Source of the DNA: SZUA-100 sp965248135
Lineage (GTDB): Bacteria; Pseudomonadota; Alphaproteobacteria; Rhizobiales; Rhizobiaceae
DNA: 64,000 nucleotides
Reading direction: 5' to 3'
Assembly: GCA_965248135.1 (NCBI GenBank)
Contig: CBDFIN010000012.1
Span: forward strand, 992,001-1,056,000
How positions within the stretch are numbered: position 1 is the first letter of the stretch; the number at the start of each line of letters is the position of its first letter. Shown here in pieces: positions 54,514 through 62,015 of the stretch. The notes under the pieces were generated by a model, which had not been told where the DNA came from, did no database searches, and saw only the letters and a list, made by a program, of their open reading frames with translations. The translations under genes were made by a program, and so were the position numbers.

Positions 54514-54726
54514 ATGACAGAACTGACATCAATTATTACCTGCCCCGAATGCGGCCATGCGAAAACCGAGACAATGCCAACCAATGCCTGCCAATGGTTT
54601 TATGACTGCAAGGGATGCGGCGCGCTGTTGAAACCGTTGAGCGGCGATTGCTGTGTCTATTGTTCCTATGGAACCGTCGCCTGCCCTCCAGTGCAGGAAG
54701 GGTCGGCCTGTTGCGCACCACAATAA
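54514..54726 (+). CDS. GDCCVxC domain-containing small Cys-rich protein
   Basis: This 70-residue protein has 11 cysteines: CPEC (10-13), Cys26, CKGC (32-35), the family motif GDCCVYCSYG (44-53), Cys57 and the end pair CC (66-67). It matches the family named GDCCVxC domain-containing (seleno)protein, in which some members have selenocysteine at one of these sites; here the codons are plain Cys. The N-terminal CPEC...CKGC looks like a zinc ribbon. Function is unknown; a metal or thiol role is suggested by the family name only. It starts 6 bases after the lactonase gene, so it may be read from the same mRNA. Confidence 0.88.
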   Translation: MTELTSIITCPECGHAKTETMPTNACQWFYDCKGCGALLKPLSGDCCVYCSYGTVACPPVQEGSACCAPQ

Positions 54727-54857
54727 TGCCATCGCAGGCTGATGGGTGTGAGGCTGCGCCCCTTGCGATACCGTGATGTGCTCTAACGGCTTCATAAACC
54801 CTATGTTAACCAAACCACTGTGATAGTGCCCTTGCGCACCAAATTGGGGGCAAGGCC

Positions 54858-55229
54858 ATGACTGCATCAAATGTAAACCATCTCAACGAGGAAAAGTGCC
54901 CGATACCGGAAAACGTTCTGGGTCAAATGCACCAATGCAATCCGAAAGAGGCGGTCAAGGTGGCAGCTAATCTGCCGGAAATGCAACGGGCACAATTGGC
55001 GGCATTTTGTTATGAAAGACGTCATCTGCACCAGCTTGGACTGATGATTGCCTCAAGTTGTAGTCGCCCTGCGTTGCGCAAAGCCTTTGGTCTTGCTGGT
55101 GATGTGGTGTTCAAACAATCGCGCGATCCAGAGGAAACCATCGCCGAGGAACGGCGCAATGCCCACCAGCAGTCACCCAAGCCGATAACGCTGGCAACAT
55201 TTGTCCGGCCACCTACTGAGGTAAACTAG
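54858..55229 (+). CDS. conserved hypothetical protein
   Basis: The 123-residue product has no signal or membrane segment. It contains helices with AVKVAANLPEMQRAQLAAFCYERRHLHQLGLMIASSC (residues about 32-68) and ends in a disordered, Pro-rich tail. I recall similar small proteins in rhizobia but not with a function. ATG 54858 lacks a strong ribosome site; the 131 bases before it are gene-free. It is unrelated by motif to its neighbours. Confidence 0.6.
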   Translation: MTASNVNHLNEEKCPIPENVLGQMHQCNPKEAVKVAANLPEMQRAQLAAFCYERRHLHQLGLMIASSCSRPALRKAFGLAGDVVFKQSRDPEETIAEERRNAHQQSPKPITLATFVRPPTEVN

Positions 55230-55535
55230 CAATTCGGCAGTGCTTTGATTTTCCGCTGGCGTTTTTAAGCATTCTCCCCTATATCAGCCGCATAACGGGC
55301 GTATTCTGATTTGGAACGCCAGTGTTTTGATGGCTGATTCCAGTGTTTTTCGTACACATTGGGTCGTTCGAAGACACGACAATAAACTCGCAATTGCAAA
55401 ACGAATTCGGCTTTGAGCTGAAAACCTGCATTTTGTGGTGAAAGACCATCGCTGGACGACATCCCGGCGGCTGGTGACAGATTGGTTCTGGGCAGGGAAC
55501 AAAATTGCCCGGCTCGCAAAAAGAAAGGAAATACG
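55230..55535. other. 306-base intergenic region upstream of rpsO
   Basis: No gene is seen here. It should hold the rpsO promoter and leader. CCAGTGTTTT occurs twice (about 55319 and 55340). Just before the ribosome site a small stem GGGCA/TGCCC is possible (about 55493-55513). In many relatives truB lies upstream of rpsO; here a hypothetical gene does instead. Confidence 0.45.
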
Positions 55536-55805
55536 ATGTCGATAACACCGGAGCGCAAGGCTGCGCTGATTAAGGAATATGCCACCAGCAAGGGCGACAC
55601 CGGTTCACCGGAAGTACAAGTTGCCATACTGACCGAGCGCATCAACAATCTCACTGAACATTTTAAGGGCCACAAGAAGGATAACCATTCCCGACGCGGT
55701 CTGTTAAAAATGGTGGCGACCCGTCGCAGCCTTTTGGACTATACCCGCAGGAAAAATGAGGACCGCTACAAGAGCCTGATCGAGCGGCTCGGTATTCGCC
55801 GATAA
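55536..55805 (+). CDS. rpsO: 30S ribosomal protein S15
   Basis: S15 binds the central domain of 16S rRNA. The 89-residue protein has the expected length and blocks: TGSPEVQVAILTERI, LTEHFKGHKKDNHSRRGLLKMV (in parts) and LDYTRRKNEDRYKSLIERLGIRR at the end. ATG 55536 has AAAGGAA upstream; a frame from 55482 is a false extension. It precedes pnp, the classical rpsO-pnp order. Confidence 0.98.
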   Translation: MSITPERKAALIKEYATSKGDTGSPEVQVAILTERINNLTEHFKGHKKDNHSRRGLLKMVATRRSLLDYTRRKNEDRYKSLIERLGIRR

Positions 55806-55817
55806 ATTTTTCCCTTG

Positions 55818-55853
55818 TTGCTGCAGACCTGTGTGGTTTGCGGCAGCAGTTTT
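55818..55853 (+). terminator. weak terminator or attenuator after rpsO
   Basis: TTGCTGC (55818-55824) pairs with GCAGCAG (55843-55849; one G-T pair), and the next AGACC pairs with GGTTT (55835-55839) after a 3-base bulge. The loop is TGTGT. Only four T follow. It lies 13 bases after the stop and probably terminates partly, letting some transcripts continue into pnp. Confidence 0.55.
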
Positions 55854-55937
55854 GAGTAGGTGCTGATGCGGTGGTGTTACGTTACCGTTGTCGGCCCGAA
55901 CCAGGGGTGAAAAGCACCCTTGCCATCAAAGCCGAGG

Positions 55938-55988
55938 GGGCAGGATTGTCAGACATCCAGACAACACGGATTTCTGACTGTCTTGCCC
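55938..55988 (+). promoter_or_regulatory. long stem-loop in the pnp leader
   Basis: GGGCAGGATTGTCAGA (55938-55953) pairs with TCTGACTGTCTTGCCC (55973-55988), 15 of 16 positions including two G-U pairs; after a 1x1 mismatch, ATCC (55955-55958) pairs with GGAT (55968-55971) around a 9-base loop. The stem, about 20 pairs in all, lies 132 bases before the pnp ATG. It resembles in place and length the RNase III-processed leader stem of enterobacterial pnp, which lets PNPase repress itself. That function is inferred here. Confidence 0.75.
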
Positions 55989-56120
55989 GAGAAAGCCCAA
56001 TAACGGGCCTGCCGAAAACTTTCAGATGGTTATATCGAAAAAGAACGTAACAGATTTAAGGCCCGCCGTAACATTGTTGGTGAATACCGCATTAGGCTGG
56101 CTGCATGATAAGGAAATACT

Positions 56121-58229
56121 ATGTTTGATAAGCAAACGATAGAGATCGAATGGGGCGGACGCCCGTTGACGCTAGAAACCGGACAGATCGCCAGACAAGC
56201 GGATGCATGCGTTATCGCCACCTATGGCGAAACCACAGTTTTGTGCGCCGTTGTGTCTGAAAAAACTGCAAAACCGGGATTTGATTTCTTCCCAATGACA
56301 GTGAACTACCAGGAAAAAGCCTATGCCGCCGGCAAAATTCCCGGCGGGTTTTTGAAGCGTGAGGCACGCCCTTCGGAAAACGAAACGCTGGTCTGCAGGC
56401 TGATTGACCGGCCAATCCGCCCACTGTTCGCCCAAGGGTACAAGAACGATACGCAGATTACCTGCACCGTTCTTTCCCATGACATGGAAAACAATCCTGA
56501 CGTGGTGGCGATGATTGCCACTTCCGCTGCACTTACCCTTTCCGGCGTTCCCTTTATGGGCCCGATCGGCGGTGCCCGGGTTGGCTATATCGATGGTGAA
56601 TATGTGCTTAACCCCAATATCGATGAAATGCCGGAATCCTCCCTTGATCTGATGGTTGCGGGCACTGGTGATGCGGTGTTGATGGTCGAATCACAGGCCG
56701 ATGAACTTTCCGAAGATGTCATGTTGGGTGCGGTGATGTTCGGCCATGCCGGCTTCCAGCCGGTGATCGATGCGATCATCAAACTGGCCGAGAAAGCCGC
56801 CAAGGAGCCACGCGTTTATAAGGTTCCTGATCATGCCGGTCTGGAAAAGAAAGTAACCAAACTGGTCGGCAAGGCAATCGAAAAAGCCTACAAGATTTCC
56901 GACAAACAAGACCGCTATGACGCGCTGGACGAGGCCAAGGCCAAGGCCAAGGACAAGTTCCTCGACGAGGATTCTACGGCAGACGAAGCACAGGTGCTGA
57001 ACGAGGTCTTCAAACATGTGCAGGCCAATATTGTCCGCGGCTCGATCCTCAAATCAGGCAAACGCATTGATGGCCGTGATCTCGATATGGTGCGCCCGAT
57101 TGTTTCGGAAGTCGGCGTTCTGCCGCGCACCCATGGTTCGGCGCTGTTTACCCGCGGCGAGACCCAGGCACTGGTGGTGGCGACCCTCGGCACCGGCGAT
57201 GACGAGCAATTCGTCGACGCGTTGACCGGCACTTACAAAGAATCCTTCATGCTGCATTATAACTTTCCTCCCTATTCGGTCGGTGAGACCGGTCGCACCG
57301 GCTTTACCTCGCGCCGCGAGGTCGGCCACGGCAAGCTCGCGTGGCGGGCGATGAGAGCGGTGCTGCCCAAACACACCGATTTCCCATATACCTTGCGGGC
57401 GGTTTCGGAAATTACCGAATCCAACGGTTCGTCATCAATGGCGACGGTTTGCGGCACTTCGCTGGCCTTCATGGATGCCGGTGTTCCCATGAAAGCACCC
57501 GTTGCCGGCATCGCCATGGGTCTGATCAAGGAGGGCGATGACTACGCCGTTCTGTCCGACATTCTGGGTGATGAGGACCATCTCGGCGACATGGATTTCA
57601 AGGTTGCCGGCTCCGCCGAAGGCATCACATCGCTGCAGATGGACATCAAGATCACCGGTATTACTGAGGAGATCATGAAGGTTGCACTGGCGCAGGCCAA
57701 GGGCGGCCGGGAGCATATCCTGGGCGAAATGGCCAAGGCACTGACCGAAAGCCGGGCTGAACTCGGTGAATTTGCCCCGCGTATCGAAACGATGAAAATT
57801 CCGGTCGACAAAATCCGTGATGTGATTGGATCGGGCGGCAAGGTCATTCGCGAAATCGTCGAGAAAACCGGTGCGAAGATCAATGTCGAAGATGACGGTA
57901 CCATCAAGATCGCATCGTCCAGCGGCAAGGAGATCGATGCTGCGCTGAACTGGATTCACTCGATTGTCGATGAGCCGGAAGAAGGCGTGATCTATCAGGG
58001 CACCGTGGTTAAGACGGTCGACTTCGGTGCCTTCGTCAATTTCTTCGGCGCTAAAGACGGTCTGGTGCACATTTCGCAGCTCACCGAGGGTCGGGTTGCC
58101 AAGACCACCGACGTGATCAAAGAGGGCGACAAGGTTTGGGTCAAGCTGATGGGCTTTGACGATCGCGGCAAGGTGCGGCTTTCGATGAAGGTTGTCGACC
58201 AGGAAACCGGCAAGGAAATCGAACGCTAA
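56121..58229 (+). CDS. pnp: polyribonucleotide nucleotidyltransferase (PNPase)
   Basis: PNPase degrades RNA 3' to 5' by phosphorolysis. The 702-residue protein has two RNase PH-like cores (about residues 10-140 and 310-540), with the second holding FTRGETQALV and SDILGDEDHLGDMDFKVAG; a KH domain with IRDVIGSGGKVIREI (about 555-615); and an S1 domain starting GVIYQGTVVKTVDFGAFVNFF (about 620-690). The leader has a strong stem-loop (55938-55988). A terminator follows at 58257. Confidence 0.98.
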   Translation: MFDKQTIEIEWGGRPLTLETGQIARQADACVIATYGETTVLCAVVSEKTAKPGFDFFPMTVNYQEKAYAAGKIPGGFLKREARPSENETLVCRLIDRPIRPLFAQGYKNDTQITCTVLSHDMENNPDVVAMIATSAALTLSGVPFMGPIGGARVGYIDGEYVLNPNIDEMPESSLDLMVAGTGDAVLMVESQADELSEDVMLGAVMFGHAGFQPVIDAIIKLAEKAAKEPRVYKVPDHAGLEKKVTKLVGKAIEKAYKISDKQDRYDALDEAKAKAKDKFLDEDSTADEAQVLNEVFKHVQANIVRGSILKSGKRIDGRDLDMVRPIVSEVGVLPRTHGSALFTRGETQALVVATLGTGDDEQFVDALTGTYKESFMLHYNFPPYSVGETGRTGFTSRREVGHGKLAWRAMRAVLPKHTDFPYTLRAVSEITESNGSSSMATVCGTSLAFMDAGVPMKAPVAGIAMGLIKEGDDYAVLSDILGDEDHLGDMDFKVAGSAEGITSLQMDIKITGITEEIMKVALAQAKGGREHILGEMAKALTESRAELGEFAPRIETMKIPVDKIRDVIGSGGKVIREIVEKTGAKINVEDDGTIKIASSSGKEIDAALNWIHSIVDEPEEGVIYQGTVVKTVDFGAFVNFFGAKDGLVHISQLTEGRVAKTTDVIKEGDKVWVKLMGFDDRGKVRLSMKVVDQETGKEIER

Positions 58230-58256
58230 ACCGTGAATTTATAACAAACCAATCAG

Positions 58257-58285
58257 ACACCGCCGAAACCGGCGGTGTTTTTTTT
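58257..58285 (+). terminator. intrinsic terminator after pnp
   Basis: CACCGCCG (58258-58265) pairs perfectly with CGGCGGTG (58270-58277) around AAAC, followed by eight T. It lies 28 bases after the pnp stop and separates pnp from the two cyclase genes. Confidence 0.95.
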
Positions 58286-58436
58286 GACTAAAATATGCCA
58301 TGCCGGGAGGATACGAAACACGCAGACCCATCGTGATTGTGAGTAAATGTGAGTGATGATCTTTTGTAGTCGCTGTAATAGAAGGGTGATACAAATAATA
58401 TCAAGCGGAATCTTCAAGACGGGATTATCGGCAACT

Positions 58437-59798
58437 ATGAACCCCATCAGTTTTTTTCAGCGCGAGCTCATCACCAGCTTCCGGCAAGACAAAAGTCTGG
58501 AGGAACTGCCGGTACGGGTTGCCGAAACCATCGAGCGTAGCGATGATATGAGCGAGGCGCTGGTCAAGCTCATTCAACTGGTGATTTTTTCAATCTGGGG
58601 TGTTTTGTATTTTTCTGCACCCAAACCCAACCCGGACACCGAGTCCTGGGTGCCGATCATCGTTGCCATTTATCTTTCCATAACCTTTGGCGGATTCATC
58701 TGGGCCTGTCACCGGCGAATTCCGGCGCCGGTTGTCTATTTCACCATCTTCATTGACACCGCGTTGATGATTTTCCTGATCGGCAGTTTCCATGTTCAAT
58801 ATGGTCAGGAAGCCTCTTTCTCACTGAAAGCGCCGGCAATGCTCAATCTGTTCGTATTGATCGCGCTGCGCACCTTGCGATTTCAGGCACGTTTTGTCAT
58901 TGCTGCCGGGCTGATGGCCGTATTGGGGTGGTTGGTGCTGGTAGTCTATGTCATTACCATCGATCCCAACAACATGATGGTGACGCGGGATTATGTTGTC
59001 TATCTGACCAGCAATTCGGTATTGATTGGTGCGGAAATCGGCAAACTGGTCGCCATAATGATGGTGACGGCAATCCTTGCCATTGCTGTCAGGCGAGCCC
59101 ATACGCTGCTTGTCACTTCGGTATCGGAAGGCACGGCGGCGCGTTCACTGTCGCGGTTTTTTGATCAGTCGGTGGCAGCACAGATACGCGATGCCAATAC
59201 CGAAATCGCCGCCGGCGAAGGGGTGCGGCGCGAGGCAGCCATTTTGAATGTCGATATCAGGGGCTTCAGCGAGATGGCCATCGATATGCATCCGAAAGAC
59301 GCAGTACAATTGTTGTCGGACTATCAGGCCCATATCGTGCCGATTATTCACGCCAATGGCGGTGCGGTGGACAAGTTTATGGGAGACGGCATCCTGGCGT
59401 CGTTCGGCGCCGTCAGTGAATGTGACAATTACTGTGCGGATGCACTAAATACGGTCGATGAAATCCTTCGATCAATCGACGCGGTTGATGATGGCCCATC
59501 CCGCCTTTCGGTGCTGAAACACGGCAAGATCAATGTCGCCGTAGCCTCAGGGCCGGTGATCTTTGGCGCCGTCGGAGACAAGGGCCGACTGGAGTACACG
59601 GTAATTGGCGCTGCGGTCAATCTTTCCGCCAAACTTGAAAAACACAACAAGATTTTAGACAGCCTCGCAGTAACGACAAATGAAACCTACCTCGCGGCGG
59701 TTGAACAGGGATATCGATCCCAGCTGCCGACGGAATCCTTGTCAACCGAGATAGACGGAATAAGCGGGTTGAAAGAGATCGTTATTCTGGCAAGATAA
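58437..59798 (+). CDS. membrane-bound class III nucleotide cyclase with altered catalytic site
   Basis: The product (453 residues from ATG 58437) has a polar N-terminus of about 45 residues, six membrane helices (46-60, 72-90, 98-118, 133-147, 152-175, 190-218) and a C-terminal class III cyclase domain (265-453). The two metal Asp are present, Asp273 in NVDIRGFSEMA and Asp317 in VDKFMGDGI, with substrate Lys313. In the segment YTVIGAAVNLSAKLE the usual substrate-binding Asp is Ala392 and the transition-state Arg is Lys399; Asn395 is kept. The substitutions may mean weak, altered or no activity. It is 32 bases upstream of the CyaC-type cyclase, in the same direction. Confidence 0.85.
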   Translation: MNPISFFQRELITSFRQDKSLEELPVRVAETIERSDDMSEALVKLIQLVIFSIWGVLYFSAPKPNPDTESWVPIIVAIYLSITFGGFIWACHRRIPAPVVYFTIFIDTALMIFLIGSFHVQYGQEASFSLKAPAMLNLFVLIALRTLRFQARFVIAAGLMAVLGWLVLVVYVITIDPNNMMVTRDYVVYLTSNSVLIGAEIGKLVAIMMVTAILAIAVRRAHTLLVTSVSEGTAARSLSRFFDQSVAAQIRDANTEIAAGEGVRREAAILNVDIRGFSEMAIDMHPKDAVQLLSDYQAHIVPIIHANGGAVDKFMGDGILASFGAVSECDNYCADALNTVDEILRSIDAVDDGPSRLSVLKHGKINVAVASGPVIFGAVGDKGRLEYTVIGAAVNLSAKLEKHNKILDSLAVTTNETYLAAVEQGYRSQLPTESLSTEIDGISGLKEIVILAR

Positions 59799-59830
59799 GA
59801 CTAAACTCACCGCACGGGAACTAAATTTTT

Positions 59831-61537
59831 ATGGCGGTTTTGCACTCCCATTTCGCCCGATGGCGTGACCCGATATTTCTGGCCAAGATCCGTATCGGAT
59901 CCGGATTGGTGTTGTTTTTCTACGCGCTGACCCATTTTCTCAATCATGCGCTTGGTTTGTGGTCGCTTGAAGTACAAGATGACGTCGGTAGTTATTTTCG
60001 CCTCCTGTGGCGCTTTTTTCCCTTTACGGTGCTGCTTTACGGTGCCTTTTTGACTCATATCATTTTCGTTCTGCATCATTTACACAACAGACAATCGTTG
60101 AAAATGAGTGTCCGCGAGTGGCTGCAGATATTGTTGGGTCTGTCGATACCCTTCCTGATGATCGTGCATCTGCTGGCGACCCGAATGGCCCATGATATCT
60201 ATGGCATCAACGATGGCTATGCCTATGTGGTGCTCGCAAGCTTTGTGCAAAGCCCGGCAACAGGATGGATCAATACTGTCGGATTGCTGGCGGTCTGGCT
60301 CCATGGCTGCGTAGGCATCCATGCCTGGTTGCGGCTGAAACCCTGGTATCGCGGTGATGTGCCGGCCATATTGCTGGCAATGGCAACAATTGTTCCGGTG
60401 CTGGCGCTTACCGGTTTTATGGCAGCCGGACGCGAGGTTGCAATTCTTGCCCAGGACGGTGAGTGGCTCGGTGAGTTCTTTCAACAACTCAACTTGCCGG
60501 AAGAAAATCTTGCCGCCATAATCTATGCCCGGGCGCGTGATATCCGTTATGCTTTCGCAGCACTTCTGATTGGCCTGCTTATCTGGCGTCTGGTGCGGTA
60601 TTGGACTGCGGAACGAGACAAGAAGGTCGAAATAAATTACCTGGATGGACCGGTTATCCACCATGCCACCGGTGCCAGCCTTTTGGATATCAGCCGAATA
60701 AACAACGTTCCTCACGCCAGCGTTTGCGGTGGCCGTGGGCGCTGTTCCACTTGCCGGGTGCGTATTATCTCTGCCAAACCTTCGCCCGCGCCAGCCGGTG
60801 AAGAAGAGCAAAAGGTGCTCGATCGTATAGGCTCGGCAAGCGATGTGCGCCTTGCCTGTCAGCTGATACCGGAAGGGAAAATGAAAGTAATCAGACTGCT
60901 GCCAGCCGACGCCACCATGAGAACCGTCGGAGCGCTGACCAAACAATCTTCGGGCGTGGAACAGATTGTAGCAGTGATGTTCGCAGATATCAGGGGATTC
61001 ACCGCCCGCTCGGAGGCCAAACTGCCGTTTGATGTGGTCTATCTTGTCAATCAGTTTTCCAGTGCCATGGGCGGAGCAATAGAAAAATCCGGTGGAAAAG
61101 TGGATAAATTCCTGGGCGATGGTGTAATGGCCTTATTTGGAACTGATTCATCACCTCAAGAAGGTTGCATAGCTGCATTGAAAGCGGCGGCCGAAATGTT
61201 GCAGGCGCTTGATACGCTTAATGACAAACTGTCCGGTGATCTTGATGAGCCGCTGAAAATCGGCATTGGCATTCATGCCGGACCGGTGGTGCTTGGCGAA
61301 ATGGGATATGGTGCCTCCCGTGGCTTGACCGCTATCGGCGATACGGTTAATACGGCCAGCCGGCTTGAGGCTGCCACCAAGGAACAGGGTGTCGCCTTGT
61401 GTATCTCTGCTTCGGTTGCCGAATTGTCAAAAATGACGCTGGACAAAACTACCGAGCACGCAATTGTTTTGCGGGGGAAAAAGCATAAACTGCCAATTCA
61501 TGCGGTGAACCGAGATGCATTGCTGGCACTTGAGTAA
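59831..61537 (+). CDS. cyaC: CyaC-type redox-regulated adenylate cyclase (membrane diheme-like anchor, [2Fe-2S], cyclase)
   Basis: The 568-residue protein has three parts. First come about six membrane helices (23-45, 60-85, 98-117, 145-165, 178-198, 240-256) with many helix-located His (35, 39, 76, 82, 83, 113, 121, 158, 164), like a succinate-dehydrogenase/cytochrome-b anchor. A plant-type [2Fe-2S] ferredoxin domain follows (265-357) with Cys299, Cys305, Cys308 and Cys343. The class III cyclase (375-568) has Asp386 and Asp430 for metal, Lys426, IGDTVNTASRLE with Asp504, Asn507 and Arg511, so the site looks intact. It matches CyaC of Sinorhizobium meliloti, a redox-controlled cyclase with a quinone-responsive diheme anchor, which would couple quinone state to cAMP. 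Confidence 0.88.
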   Translation: MAVLHSHFARWRDPIFLAKIRIGSGLVLFFYALTHFLNHALGLWSLEVQDDVGSYFRLLWRFFPFTVLLYGAFLTHIIFVLHHLHNRQSLKMSVREWLQILLGLSIPFLMIVHLLATRMAHDIYGINDGYAYVVLASFVQSPATGWINTVGLLAVWLHGCVGIHAWLRLKPWYRGDVPAILLAMATIVPVLALTGFMAAGREVAILAQDGEWLGEFFQQLNLPEENLAAIIYARARDIRYAFAALLIGLLIWRLVRYWTAERDKKVEINYLDGPVIHHATGASLLDISRINNVPHASVCGGRGRCSTCRVRIISAKPSPAPAGEEEQKVLDRIGSASDVRLACQLIPEGKMKVIRLLPADATMRTVGALTKQSSGVEQIVAVMFADIRGFTARSEAKLPFDVVYLVNQFSSAMGGAIEKSGGKVDKFLGDGVMALFGTDSSPQEGCIAALKAAAEMLQALDTLNDKLSGDLDEPLKIGIGIHAGPVVLGEMGYGASRGLTAIGDTVNTASRLEAATKEQGVALCISASVAELSKMTLDKTTEHAIVLRGKKHKLPIHAVNRDALLALE

Positions 61538-61712
61538 ATAATAATTGAAGAAAAAATCCTTTGCCAGTATATTTATTTTGGAGAAATAGGATATCCCGTA
61601 ATTTATACTTTCCTATTTGTGATTTAGATGCCCATATTGAATAATATCCTGCAACAAAACCAACCACGAATCATATTGGTTTCCTGTCAGAATGACACGA
61701 AAGGAAGATTTG

Positions 61713-62015
61713 ATGTTTGTTGTAACTGTGGCTCTCGAAGTTGACTCTGAATACCAATCCGTGTTTCAAAATGCGGCAATGAAACAGGCTGAAATAACGT
61801 TGGAGCGAGAGGTGGGCTGCATGCAGTTTGATGTCTGCTTCCACCCGAGCCGGAAAACTATGTGCTTCATATATCAGGTCTTTGAAACCGAGGCTGCCTA
61901 TGGTCACCATTTGATGAGCGACCATTACGACACCTTCGACCAGATTTCGGCGCCTTGGATAGCCTCCAAAAAAGTTGAAATCTGGGAGCGCCAGACACCG
62001 CCACGGCAGATCTGA
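61713..62015 (+). CDS. antibiotic biosynthesis monooxygenase (ABM)-domain protein
   Basis: The product (100 residues from ATG 61713, with AAAGGAAGA 6 bases upstream) is a single ABM domain, a dimeric ferredoxin-like fold. FVVTVALEV, REVGCMQFDVCFHPS and FIYQVFETEAAYGHHLMSDHY match the YgiN-type group of putative quinol monooxygenases. Such proteins often deal with quinones or small aromatics, but the reaction is not known. Its stop overlaps the mutL start by one base (TGATG), so the pair is translationally coupled. A role with the quinone-sensing cyclase just upstream would be speculative. Confidence 0.88.
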   Translation: MFVVTVALEVDSEYQSVFQNAAMKQAEITLEREVGCMQFDVCFHPSRKTMCFIYQVFETEAAYGHHLMSDHYDTFDQISAPWIASKKVEIWERQTPPRQI

